NCBI RefSeq assembly: GCF_000183405.1
Contig: NC_014758.1
Coordinates: 1,777,001-1,841,000 of the forward strand
Reading direction: 5' to 3'
Source of the DNA: Calditerrivibrio nitroreducens DSM 19672
GTDB lineage: Bacteria > Chrysiogenota > Deferribacteres > Deferribacterales > Calditerrivibrionaceae
DNA: 64,000 nucleotides
In this document: positions 45,690 to 53,219 of the stretch, in pieces
Position numbering within the stretch: position 1 is the first letter of the stretch
Layout of the letters: each line of letters starts with the position of its first letter
Notes under the pieces: generated by a model
The model's database searches: none
Told to the model about the DNA's origin: nothing
What the model saw: only the letters and a program-made list of their open reading frames with translations
Position numbers and translations under genes: made by a program

Positions 45690-46129
45690 AAAAACTAGTC
45701 TATTTAGCTATACTGGTGTTTCTTACCGGCTGTTTCAGTAGTTCATTTAACTACAAAACGGATAAAACGTTAAAACAAAACTTTGCATATTCACAGAAAG
45801 CTGGGGATATGGTACTTTATTATAACATAAAGCTTACAAATACAGATAAAGTTCTTGATATCAATATAAAAAATGTATCGAACATGTTTATAAAAGGCTT
45901 ATCTCTTGATATAACTGACGATTCGGGTAAGCTAAATAAGTATCTATACATAGGTAACATAAAGAATCTCAATTCAAAGACTGTATCGCTGGAAGTTGAT
46001 AAGAATCTTTCAAAACTTTATATAGCTTTCAAATACGAAATCATGCCTGAAGATGCATTTTTAAATCCGGACAAATCGGATAATGGCTTATTTGAAAAGA
46101 CTGAAAAGACTATATTGATAATCAAATAA
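45686..46129 (+). CDS. Small lipoprotein of unknown function
   Basis: 147 residues with a clear lipoprotein signal: KKLVYLAILVFLTGCFSSS, lipobox LTGC with the acylated Cys at 16. The mature part is about 130 residues, polar, with beta-strand-like alternation (LTNTDKVLDINIKNVSNMF, LSLDITDDSGK, YLYIGNIKNLNSKTVSLEV), suggesting an immunoglobulin-like or FxLYD-like sandwich. No enzyme motif. It is the last gene of the run (4-nt overlap with HDOD) and faces the pseudokinase-FapA gene 1 nt away. Confidence 0.85.
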   Translation: MKKLVYLAILVFLTGCFSSSFNYKTDKTLKQNFAYSQKAGDMVLYYNIKLTNTDKVLDINIKNVSNMFIKGLSLDITDDSGKLNKYLYIGNIKNLNSKTVSLEVDKNLSKLYIAFKYEIMPEDAFLNPDKSDNGLFEKTEKTILIIK

Positions 46130-46130
46130 A

Positions 46131-48572
46131 TTATTTACTTATTGCACTTCCAAATATTAGTTCGTCGTTTTCATCTTTTGTGATAACCACCCTCGTTTCA
46201 TATTCCTCCTTTGTTATTTTTAATGCTGAGCCAATTCTAATTTTCACATCGCTGTAAAGATACCTTCGAATAATAATCATCTCTTTCTGTTCACTCAGGA
46301 TAAAATTCATATCATCCTGTAGTGACTGAAGCTTTTCCTGCAAAACCAGGTTTAGATTATCCAATTTTTTTAGTTTCTCCACACAGGCCTTATATTCTGT
46401 ATCCAGTATAGCATTTTCCATAGATCCAGATGATACTATTATCTTTTTAATCTGAAGTTTTACCTGATTAATAGATTTGGAAATTGTGTCAAGTTTTTCC
46501 ATTATATCCTGTATCTGTAATTTTAAATTATTTTTGTTCAACTGGTTTATATAAAGGGTGGTTTTGGTGTAATTCTTTGCACCCGCTATATTAATATCAA
46601 TTAGTCTAGTAGCCTCTATCAAGCTACTCTGTACAGCCCCCATCCCCTTATAAGAAAGGAAAGATTTGCAAAATACCTTTGAATTCCTCGTATAGTTTGC
46701 AATCTCCACAGTTTCCCCTGCAAGCAGTTCGGCATCCTGCACAAAGTCAGCCTTAATATTTTTCAAAGCCTTAATCTTTGTTTGATTTTTTCCAAAAATG
46801 CCAGAGCTGATCGTAATTGATCCCCTTTCAGATTCTATAAATGCCCCTTCCACGACCCCCCTTATCTTTATATCCCCCCCAGCAAATACCTTAAAATCGG
46901 GGAGAACATCCCCTCTTATAAGCACATCCCCTTTGTAATTTATATTCCCCGTGGAGAAATTCACATCCCCATCGATAATGATCATCTCGATGACATTGAC
47001 TTTGCCATTATCATAGTTGACTATTCCATCGGTGGTGGAGAGTATCTTAAGCCCATCGGAAGAAAGATAGACATTTTTTCCGGTGGGTAGCTTCACATCA
47101 TTTCCCGGAGTGGCCTTAATAATGTTTCCAAAAACATTATACCCATCTATACCCTTTGTGGCAGGTACTTTTATCACAAGTGGATCACCTTTATCCACCT
47201 GCTGGATTACGCTAATATTTCTGAAGTCTACATTCCCTTCCTCATCTTCTTTCGGTTTGTACTTATTTTCCGGCTCAAAAAAGAACACAAGGTAGGCATC
47301 CTCACCTCTTATCGGTTCAGTTCCCCGAGCCACAAGCCTGATCGATCCTTCGGCATCTTCAGCTAACTCATTTATATTCTCTTTAATATACCCATATCTG
47401 ATATTTTTCTTTTTCAGATAAAATAAAATCTCCTTTGGATCAAGCTTTTTGGGTGTTAATTTTTTGAGATAGCATTCCATCTGGTCATCGGATACAGATA
47501 TATCAAAACAGTTGAAAATTACGCTGTCTATTTTTTTAAATATTTCCCCTATCTCAATTGGATCTCCATTTGAAATATGTATGGCTTCTTGAATACGCTC
47601 CAGGTCGTAATTGTATATATTTTCATTCAACAATCTGTTTTCAAGCTCTGAAATATCGATGCTTGCCGTTGGATTTGTTTGAATAAACATTCTATTATTT
47701 TGTATGAAAAATCTATAGGTACTTATGTCATATTTTTTATCTTTGAGCTTTTCAATTATCTTTTTTAATTCTATGAAAAACTGATTTACCGTTTCAAACC
47801 TTTCAGAAGGTTTTTTCATCATGGCGCGGTTTATAATCTTTGCTATATCTATCTCAACATCGGAATAGTATGTTGGATCTATATAGTCTAAATTTTTTAT
47901 CCTTAGGATTGCTTCATCATTTATGGTATCACCAAATGGGTGCTCCCTACAAAAAATAAAATACAATATACAACCGATTTGAAAGATATCACCATAAACA
48001 GAAGGTTCATAGCTTGAAATGTATTCCGGTGGGATATATGGAGGTGGATTACTATAAATACCAAGTTCACTTATGAGGGAGTTTTTTGCAAGGTATCGTT
48101 TTAGGTCAAAATTATCAATTTTAATATTATCACCTGCGAAGAAAATTGAATCGATATAGAGGTTTTGATGAAGAATTTTGATACTATGGGCGAACTCCAT
48201 AGCCTCCACAAGGGAAGTTGCTATTTTGAGTTTCGTATTAAAACTCATGTCAAACAACATCTCTTTACTAAATATTGATTCATTTATGTTAAAAAATTCC
48301 GTCACCGTATAGCATTTATTACTTTCATCTATATGATAATCCAGGATATTCACAATATTCGGATGAATCAATTTTAAAGCGTTATTTACATATCTATTAA
48401 ATCTATTTTTAACGTTCTCAATATCGGATATTTCTTTAATATTTGATAAGTCTACAATTTTTATCAATACGTTTCTTTTAAACTTAATGTCAATAGCCTT
48501 GTAAAGATCACCAGAAGGAAGGGATAGTAAAAAATCCTTAAGATCATATCTTGATAAAAATTGGCTATCCAT
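46131..48572 (-). CDS. Pseudokinase-FapA (DUF342) fusion protein
   Basis: 813 residues. Residues 1-275 have the Ser/Thr kinase fold: VLIK with Lys38, HPNIVNILDY at 70-79, PPEYISS (APE) at 181-187, YGDIFQIGCILYFIF and KKPSERFETVNQFF. Catalysis looks lost: the HRDLKPEN loop is HQNLYIDSI (135-143) and DFG is NFD (154-156). Residues from about 440 onward are FapA/DUF342: beta-helix repeats such as GDVLIRGDVLPDFKVFAGGDIKIRG, then a coiled coil. FapA-type proteins are linked to flagellar assembly and polymer surfaces. I infer a scaffold that senses a ligand or partner through the pseudokinase. Monocistronic, convergent with the lipoprotein gene. Confidence 0.85.
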   Translation of the reverse strand: MDSQFLSRYDLKDFLLSLPSGDLYKAIDIKFKRNVLIKIVDLSNIKEISDIENVKNRFNRYVNNALKLIHPNIVNILDYHIDESNKCYTVTEFFNINESIFSKEMLFDMSFNTKLKIATSLVEAMEFAHSIKILHQNLYIDSIFFAGDNIKIDNFDLKRYLAKNSLISELGIYSNPPPYIPPEYISSYEPSVYGDIFQIGCILYFIFCREHPFGDTINDEAILRIKNLDYIDPTYYSDVEIDIAKIINRAMMKKPSERFETVNQFFIELKKIIEKLKDKKYDISTYRFFIQNNRMFIQTNPTASIDISELENRLLNENIYNYDLERIQEAIHISNGDPIEIGEIFKKIDSVIFNCFDISVSDDQMECYLKKLTPKKLDPKEILFYLKKKNIRYGYIKENINELAEDAEGSIRLVARGTEPIRGEDAYLVFFFEPENKYKPKEDEEGNVDFRNISVIQQVDKGDPLVIKVPATKGIDGYNVFGNIIKATPGNDVKLPTGKNVYLSSDGLKILSTTDGIVNYDNGKVNVIEMIIIDGDVNFSTGNINYKGDVLIRGDVLPDFKVFAGGDIKIRGVVEGAFIESERGSITISSGIFGKNQTKIKALKNIKADFVQDAELLAGETVEIANYTRNSKVFCKSFLSYKGMGAVQSSLIEATRLIDINIAGAKNYTKTTLYINQLNKNNLKLQIQDIMEKLDTISKSINQVKLQIKKIIVSSGSMENAILDTEYKACVEKLKKLDNLNLVLQEKLQSLQDDMNFILSEQKEMIIIRRYLYSDVKIRIGSALKITKEEYETRVVITKDENDELIFGSAISK

Positions 48573-48735
48573 AATTTATTGATAACATATAAAATAATAA
48601 TTATCAAGAAAAACTTGATATTAATTATGAATAAGATTGAACAATTCCTGGTGTACTACAGCATATGGTTCCACTATTTATTTATCAGAAGAAATGTAGA
48701 TTTTACAATATTTTTATTTTTACATCAAAAATCTG
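48573..48735. other. AT-rich spacer before the tRNA genes
   Basis: No gene is supported here. It contains the start region of the divergent pseudokinase-FapA gene and the approach to the tRNA promoter. A 66-codon open frame crossing this stretch has no ribosome site or recognisable product. Confidence 0.4.
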
Positions 48736-48762
48736 TTGACAAAATAATTAATTTTTTATAAT
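48736..48762 (+). promoter_or_regulatory. Promoter of the tRNA Thr-Tyr-Gly cluster
   Basis: Perfect TTGACA (48736-48741) and perfect TATAAT (48757-48762) with a short 15-nt spacer, about 20 nt before the first tRNA. The consensus hexamers fit a stable-RNA promoter, although the spacer is shorter than usual. Confidence 0.6.
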
Positions 48763-48782
48763 ATCCAAATCCACTTCAGTGT

Positions 48783-48855
48783 GCTGGCGTAGCTCAATCG
48801 GTAGAGCAGCTGACTTGTAATCAGCAGGTTGGGGGTTCAATTCCCTTCGCCAGCT
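48783..48855 (+). tRNA. tRNA-Thr (anticodon TGT)
   Basis: 73 nt. Acceptor stem GCTGGCG/CGCCAGC pairs perfectly, discriminator T, D-arm GCTCAATCGGTAGAGC, anticodon TGT at 48816-48818 within the loop CTTGTAA, T-loop GGTTCAATTCC. CCA is not encoded. First of three tRNA genes spaced by about 10 nt. Confidence 0.96.
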
Positions 48856-48864
48856 TCTCTTTAA

Positions 48865-48947
48865 GGGGAGATTCCCGAGTGGCCAAAGGGGGCAGACTGT
48901 AAATCTGTTGGCGTTCGCCTTCGGAGGTTCGAATCCTCCTCTCCCCA
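48865..48947 (+). tRNA. tRNA-Tyr (anticodon GTA)
   Basis: 83 nt with the long variable arm expected for bacterial tRNA-Tyr. Acceptor stem GGGGAGA/TCTCCCC, anticodon GTA at 48899-48901, T-loop GGTTCGAATCC. Discriminator A; CCA is not encoded. Confidence 0.96.
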
Positions 48948-48957
48948 CTCCCAATCA

Positions 48958-49031
48958 GCGGGCGTAGCTCAGCTGGCTAGAGCATTAGCCTTCCAAGCTA
49001 AGGGTCGCGAGTTCGAATCTCGTCGCCCGCT
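48958..49031 (+). tRNA. tRNA-Gly (anticodon TCC)
   Basis: 74 nt. Acceptor stem GCGGGCG/CGCCCGC, D-arm GCTCAGCTGGCTAGAGC, anticodon TCC inside the loop CTTCCAA, T-loop AGTTCGAATCT. Discriminator T; CCA is not encoded. In many bacteria a Thr-Tyr-Gly cluster precedes tuf; here no tuf gene follows and the next gene is convergent. Confidence 0.96.
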
Positions 49032-49167
49032 CTATTTCAAAGGCAACAAGTTGCGCTGGAAATATCTTACCGAAAAAGTTCTTTTTATATTAAGACATGA
49101 TCCATTGCAAAAATTACATCTCTATCTCGGTGAGTGATGTTATGATGACCGTATCAAAATTTTAGAA

Positions 49168-50673
49168 TTATTTGAGAAATTTCATAATTCCACCTTTTTT
49201 TATGGAGGTGATATATATGGCAGGTTTATCCGTCACCGGGCATTTGTAGGTGCATATCCCACATCCGATACAAAGATTTGGATTTACCACGGGCTTTTTA
49301 ATGATAACCTCTCTTCCATCTTTTAAAATATTATGATCTTCAAAATAGATAGCCTTAGGACTTGTCGGGCAATGCTCTTCACACACCATACAATTTACAT
49401 TATAGGCATAAGGCAAACATCTATCTTTATCGAAAAACGCAGTGCCTATTACAAATCTTTTCTTATCGTCTAAGGTTAATTTAGAAATTGCTCCGGTGGG
49501 GCATACCTGACCACATAGATTGCAATTATAAATACAATATCCAAACATAGGGTTACCTATGGGTGTCCAGAGCCCCATTAATCCAGCTTCAAAAAATGCT
49601 GGTTGCAAAAAATTCTCCGGACAAACTTTCATACATCCGCCACACCTTATACATAGGGCAAGAAAATCCCATTCTGTCGTTGCTCCAGGGGGACGGATGA
49701 GATATTGATTTCTATATGGTTCGACTATAGAAACTTTTAAAAGACCTACCGCCGCAATAGCAGAAACTGATGAAATCACCACCGATCTTCTACTAATATC
49801 GATATCATTCTTTTTTGTGCTGATTGAGAAGCTCAGAGATCCCCTGGGACATTTATCAATACAATCAAACAATAACATACATTCGCTACTTTTAAATACC
49901 TCCAATCCAGGATTTGCCGATACAGTGCAGTGTGTATTACAAATGCCACAATTATTACAACTATCGCTTCTATTTATCTTGAAAAGAGAATGTTTCGATA
50001 AAAGACCATAAAAAGCCCCCAATGGACAGAGGTAGATACACCAAAATCTCTGTCTATAAAAATTTAATCCTAATAAAAACAAAAAAAACAGACCAACCAG
50101 AAATGCCTGACTATAATAAAACTCTTCCCTTCCAAGTATATAATAAAAAAGGATATCTTTTACACCATCCGGCAAAAACTGTTGTTTATAGATTAATGAA
50201 ACAACAGGCAATAAAAATATACCAAAACCTTTTACAATTATCGAAAGTGGGTCAACATAACCAGAGAGATTAACTCCAAAAATAGCCCCGACCAGTATAA
50301 AAAAAAGTATATAATACTTTAATTTGTAAAAATTTTGTGATGAGTTTTCTTTTCGATATAAACCGATCTTTTTAGATATAAAACTGACAAAATGATGAAG
50401 CGTCCCAAATGGACAGATCCATCCACAGAAAAATCTTCCCAAAACAAATGTTATTACTATAAAAAGTATACTAAAAGAATAAATCAGCTCAAACTTATGT
50501 GAGGCAATAAAGGTTGAAATTGTTATGAAAGGATCGATGATAAAAATATATTTTATTCCACCTTTAAGGGAAAACTCCTCCCCAAACTTCCCTAAATCGA
50601 TCATTGCTGTGAAAAAAATGATCAAAAATAAAATGAAAAAGGTGATCTGAGAGAATAATCTATATCTTCTCAT
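49168..50673 (-). CDS. Fused NapH/NapG-like membrane polyferredoxin (quinol dehydrogenase)
   Basis: 501 residues joining two modules. Residues 1-230 are NapH/NosR-like: four to five membrane segments and the paired motifs FFCGWICPFG (82-90) and WCIYLCPLG (211-219). Ferredoxin-type clusters follow (CNNCGICNTHC, CMLLFDCIDKC). At 295-296 an RR dipeptide with a hydrophobic stretch (SRRSVVISSVSAIAAVGLL) resembles the NapG Tat signal, and the rest is NapG-like with four CxxCxxC-type sites (CIRCGGC, CNLCGQVC, CMVCEEHC, CIGCGICTYKC). It likely takes electrons from menaquinol to a periplasmic acceptor (inference). It overlaps the DUF362 gene by 14 nt. Confidence 0.88.
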   Translation of the reverse strand: MRRYRLFSQITFFILFLIIFFTAMIDLGKFGEEFSLKGGIKYIFIIDPFITISTFIASHKFELIYSFSILFIVITFVLGRFFCGWICPFGTLHHFVSFISKKIGLYRKENSSQNFYKLKYYILFFILVGAIFGVNLSGYVDPLSIIVKGFGIFLLPVVSLIYKQQFLPDGVKDILFYYILGREEFYYSQAFLVGLFFLFLLGLNFYRQRFWCIYLCPLGAFYGLLSKHSLFKINRSDSCNNCGICNTHCTVSANPGLEVFKSSECMLLFDCIDKCPRGSLSFSISTKKNDIDISRRSVVISSVSAIAAVGLLKVSIVEPYRNQYLIRPPGATTEWDFLALCIRCGGCMKVCPENFLQPAFFEAGLMGLWTPIGNPMFGYCIYNCNLCGQVCPTGAISKLTLDDKKRFVIGTAFFDKDRCLPYAYNVNCMVCEEHCPTSPKAIYFEDHNILKDGREVIIKKPVVNPNLCIGCGICTYKCPVTDKPAIYITSIKKGGIMKFLK

Positions 50674-51541
50674 ATTTGATATTCATATTTGATTTTGAAA
50701 TCTGACCATAACCATTTCTGGCGGCCATTGTCAAATACCCCACATCATCTGGTTTTACCCCCAAAAACTCACAAGCCACCGCATCCCCCGCAACGAAATC
50801 GGTTGTTGCAATTAATCTATTCAACTGTTTTACATAATTTAAATCACCACCTGAGGGGCCACCTTTCAACATAATTCTTGTACAGTCAATCAATGTAAGG
50901 GTTGGTTTGAAAAACACCGCAAGCTCGTATATTGCCTGATGAAGATTCTGATGTAAAAACCCTCTATTACCACCGATTGCCCCCATCCAGTTTTTCATAC
51001 CGATAGTTACCTTAGATGACGAGTGACTTTTAGCAACTGGAATGTTGATCACTTTATCTACTTTTTTAAACAGCTCCAGAACAGGCCATTCAACAAGAAA
51101 AGTACCGCCGATATTCATGTTTTTATAATGTCTGCTCTGGGGAATAAAAACTTCTGCATTCTCTTTTTGGGCGAACAAAGGTATCTGTGATAGGTTAAAA
51201 ACAGATCTTGCGTTGTCACAGGGATTATCTGTCACATAAACTTCTTTTGCACCAGCCCTGTAGCATAGCTTTACCACCTCCGCCACCACTTCAGGATTTG
51301 TGTTCGCAGCATAAATAGGCTCCCTTGCCCATGCCATATTCGGTTTTATCGCAACCCTGTCCCCTTTTTTGATAAACTTATCTATACCACCAATCATCTC
51401 GATTGCAGCCGCAGCAGCCTTTCTATGATCAGATGATTCAGCGATGTAGACATCTGATCTTACACCCCCTTCCAGCAGAGAAGGTGTACTCAGTACCAAT
51501 GGAGCAGTAATGCCCAATTTTATAAATTCCCTTCTTTTCAT
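50660..51541 (-). CDS. Tat-exported DUF362 protein
   Basis: About 293 residues. The N-terminus KRREFIKLGITAPLVLSTPSL is a twin-arginine signal (RR, then a mild hydrophobic core), implying export of a folded, probably cofactor-bearing protein. DUF362 hallmarks: DRVAIKPNMAWAR, EVYVTDNPC, VINIPVAKSHSSSKVTIGMKNWMGAIGG and TLIDCTRIMLKGGPSGG. The 4Fe-4S motifs found in some DUF362 proteins are absent. ATG at 51541 follows GGGGGT, better than the GTG at 51547. It is upstream of and overlaps the NapH/NapG-like gene, so the two probably form one redox module. Confidence 0.87.
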   Translation of the reverse strand: MKRREFIKLGITAPLVLSTPSLLEGGVRSDVYIAESSDHRKAAAAAIEMIGGIDKFIKKGDRVAIKPNMAWAREPIYAANTNPEVVAEVVKLCYRAGAKEVYVTDNPCDNARSVFNLSQIPLFAQKENAEVFIPQSRHYKNMNIGGTFLVEWPVLELFKKVDKVINIPVAKSHSSSKVTIGMKNWMGAIGGNRGFLHQNLHQAIYELAVFFKPTLTLIDCTRIMLKGGPSGGDLNYVKQLNRLIATTDFVAGDAVACEFLGVKPDDVGYLTMAARNGYGQISKSNMNIKYEKI

Positions 51542-51633
51542 ACACACCCCCTTACTATAATTTTAAATAGAAATCGATTTTTTTCAACTAAACCAATATG
51601 AAATTTTCAAGAAAGTGAATTTACGCTTTGATA

Positions 51634-51662
51634 TTGAAATTTTTATTTATCTTTGATAGAGT
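51634..51662 (+). promoter_or_regulatory. Promoter of the HAD-to-nth operon, probably leaderless
   Basis: TTGAAA (51634-51639), 17-nt spacer, TAGAGT (51657-51662), then 6 nt to the ATG. No Shine-Dalgarno precedes the start. The -10 box is only moderate. Confidence 0.45.
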
Positions 51663-51668
51663 GTAAAA

Positions 51669-52286
51669 ATGAATCTGATTTTTGACCTTGATAACACTAT
51701 TTATCATCCCGAAGTTGGTGTCTTACGCGGTGTAGATAAAAATATCAATAAATATATGAATGAGATCGTAGGGATAGATACTGATGATGTGGATTTATTA
51801 AGACAGGAATACAGAAAAAAGTATGGTGTCACATTAAAAGGCCTTATTTTACATCACAATGTGGATCCCTATCATTACCTCGAATATGTTCACAACATTG
51901 AGTATCACCTCATATTATTCAGAGATGAAAAACTGATCAATATCTTAAGTAAGATACCATATAAAAAGTATATATTCACAAACGGCTCTAAAAATCATGC
52001 GTTAAGTGTTCTATCCCATTTGGAAATATTAGATTTTTTTGAAAAGATCTATTCAATAGAAGACCTGGATTTCCATCCTAAACCTTCAGATGAGAGCTTT
52101 GAGAGATTCATCAAACTAACCGGGGTATCCCCCCATAAATCATACTTCATTGATGACATGCCAGAGAATATTACAAAAGCTAAGGAGTTTGGTTTTAAAA
52201 CAGTTTTAATTTCAAAAAATTCTTGTGAAAATGCCGATTTTTGTTTAGAATCGATCTATGAAATAAATAAAATAATCGTAGGTTAA
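51669..52286 (+). CDS. HAD-superfamily hydrolase, pyrimidine 5'-nucleotidase-like
   Basis: 205 residues. HAD motifs in order: FDLDNTIYHPE (nucleophile Asp), YIFTNGSKNHA (motif II Thr/Asn), the Lys in KPSDESF, and FIDDMPENITKAKEFGFKTV (acidic motif IV). The sequence resembles the SDT1-type pyrimidine 5'-nucleotidase branch (LKGLILHHNVDPYHYLEYVHNIEY). Substrates are probably nucleoside monophosphates. First gene of an eight-gene run; the next gene begins 1 nt after its stop. Confidence 0.88.
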   Translation: MNLIFDLDNTIYHPEVGVLRGVDKNINKYMNEIVGIDTDDVDLLRQEYRKKYGVTLKGLILHHNVDPYHYLEYVHNIEYHLILFRDEKLINILSKIPYKKYIFTNGSKNHALSVLSHLEILDFFEKIYSIEDLDFHPKPSDESFERFIKLTGVSPHKSYFIDDMPENITKAKEFGFKTVLISKNSCENADFCLESIYEINKIIVG

Positions 52287-52287
52287 C

Positions 52288-52851
52288 ATGATGAAAAAAG
52301 AGTTAATCAAAATTTATGAATACTTTTCCCATAATTTTAGAACCTGTACATCAACAATCGTGGCAACACTAGAAGCCCTAAAAATGGATCTGATAAATGT
52401 AAATGACGAAGAGATGAACAGCGTCTATGAATCGGCATACATCATGGATATTCTGGATATATCATTGAATATCTGCATCGATCATCTAATCCAGAATGAC
52501 GTAAAAAATACCGATTATGAACTAAACGTCACAAATCTTATAAAAAAGTTTCTTGATGAGCAAAAAAGCTTTATTCTGCTAAATGAAGTTGAAATTAATA
52601 TAAACGGTGAAGATTTTGTGATACATAAAAATGGTTATATATTAAAATACCTATTGCAACTCATTATTTTTGAAGCAATAAAAAATAGTTCAGATCTTCT
52701 TAACATCAAGGTTTCTGACCAAAAAGTCGATATACAGATTAATAATCCCAAGGATCATCCACCTGTGATATTCAATCTTCTATCTGATATTTTAAATAAA
52801 TATGGGTTTAATTTTACATTTAATGAAAAAGAATACATTCTGGGGTTTTAG
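52288..52851 (+). CDS. Degenerate histidine-kinase / phosphotransferase-like protein
   Basis: No family is certain. 187 residues. YEYFSHNFRTCTSTIVATLEAL near the N-terminus looks like a kinase DHp helix with a phosphoacceptor-type His15 (compare FSHELRTPL). The C-terminal half (LLQLIIFEAIKNSSDLLNIKV) recalls the N-box region of a HATPase, but no G1/G2 ATP motifs follow. This two-part layout is that of ChpT/Spo0B-type histidine phosphotransferases. It is sandwiched (1-2 nt gaps) between the HAD gene and a CheY-like regulator, its natural partner (inference). Confidence 0.65.
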   Translation: MMKKELIKIYEYFSHNFRTCTSTIVATLEALKMDLINVNDEEMNSVYESAYIMDILDISLNICIDHLIQNDVKNTDYELNVTNLIKKFLDEQKSFILLNEVEININGEDFVIHKNGYILKYLLQLIIFEAIKNSSDLLNIKVSDQKVDIQINNPKDHPPVIFNLLSDILNKYGFNFTFNEKEYILGF

Positions 52852-52853
52852 AT

Positions 52854-53219
52854 ATGAAAGTATTGCTGGCTGATGATGAGTTGAGACTTAGAAAGGTTGT
52901 GGTACTGCATCTTAAAAAAGCAGGTTTTGACGTAATAGAAGCAAGTAACGGAAAACAGGCGGTGGAACTTGCAAAAATACACAATCCAGAAATTATAGTA
53001 TTAGACGTAATGATGCCGGAAATGGATGGGATAACCGCCTGCAAAGAGTTTAGGAAGTCACCTGAATTTGCCAAAACACCCATCATAATGCTTACCGCCA
53101 AAGCCACATCAGATGACATAGAGGTAGGTAAAAGTGCGGGAGCCAGCGAGTACCTCACAAAGCCTTTCAGTCCTAAGGAGCTTATAGAGAAGATCCAGGA
53201 GCTAATGGGAAATGGTTAA
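52854..53219 (+). CDS. Single-domain CheY-like response regulator
   Basis: 121 residues consisting of one receiver domain: LLADDELRLRKVV (acidic pair), IIVLDVMMPEMDG (phosphoacceptor Asp near residue 52), IIMLTAKAT (Thr) and GASEYLTKPFSPKEL (Lys). It has no output domain, so it must act through protein contacts. It starts 2 nt after the phosphotransferase-like gene and overlaps the HDOD gene by 8 nt. A path phosphotransferase to CheY to HDOD/SpoIIE is plausible. Confidence 0.95.
   Translation: MKVLLADDELRLRKVVVLHLKKAGFDVIEASNGKQAVELAKIHNPEIIVLDVMMPEMDGITACKEFRKSPEFAKTPIIMLTAKATSDDIEVGKSAGASEYLTKPFSPKELIEKIQELMGNG

Noticed and set aside
48561-48761. 66-codon plus-strand open frame before the tRNAs
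   Set aside because: No ribosome site, no recognisable product, and it runs into the tRNA promoter.
49032-49167. Remnant of tuf or another gene after tRNA-Gly
   Set aside because: No frame with elongation-factor-like residues was found in the 136-nt gap.
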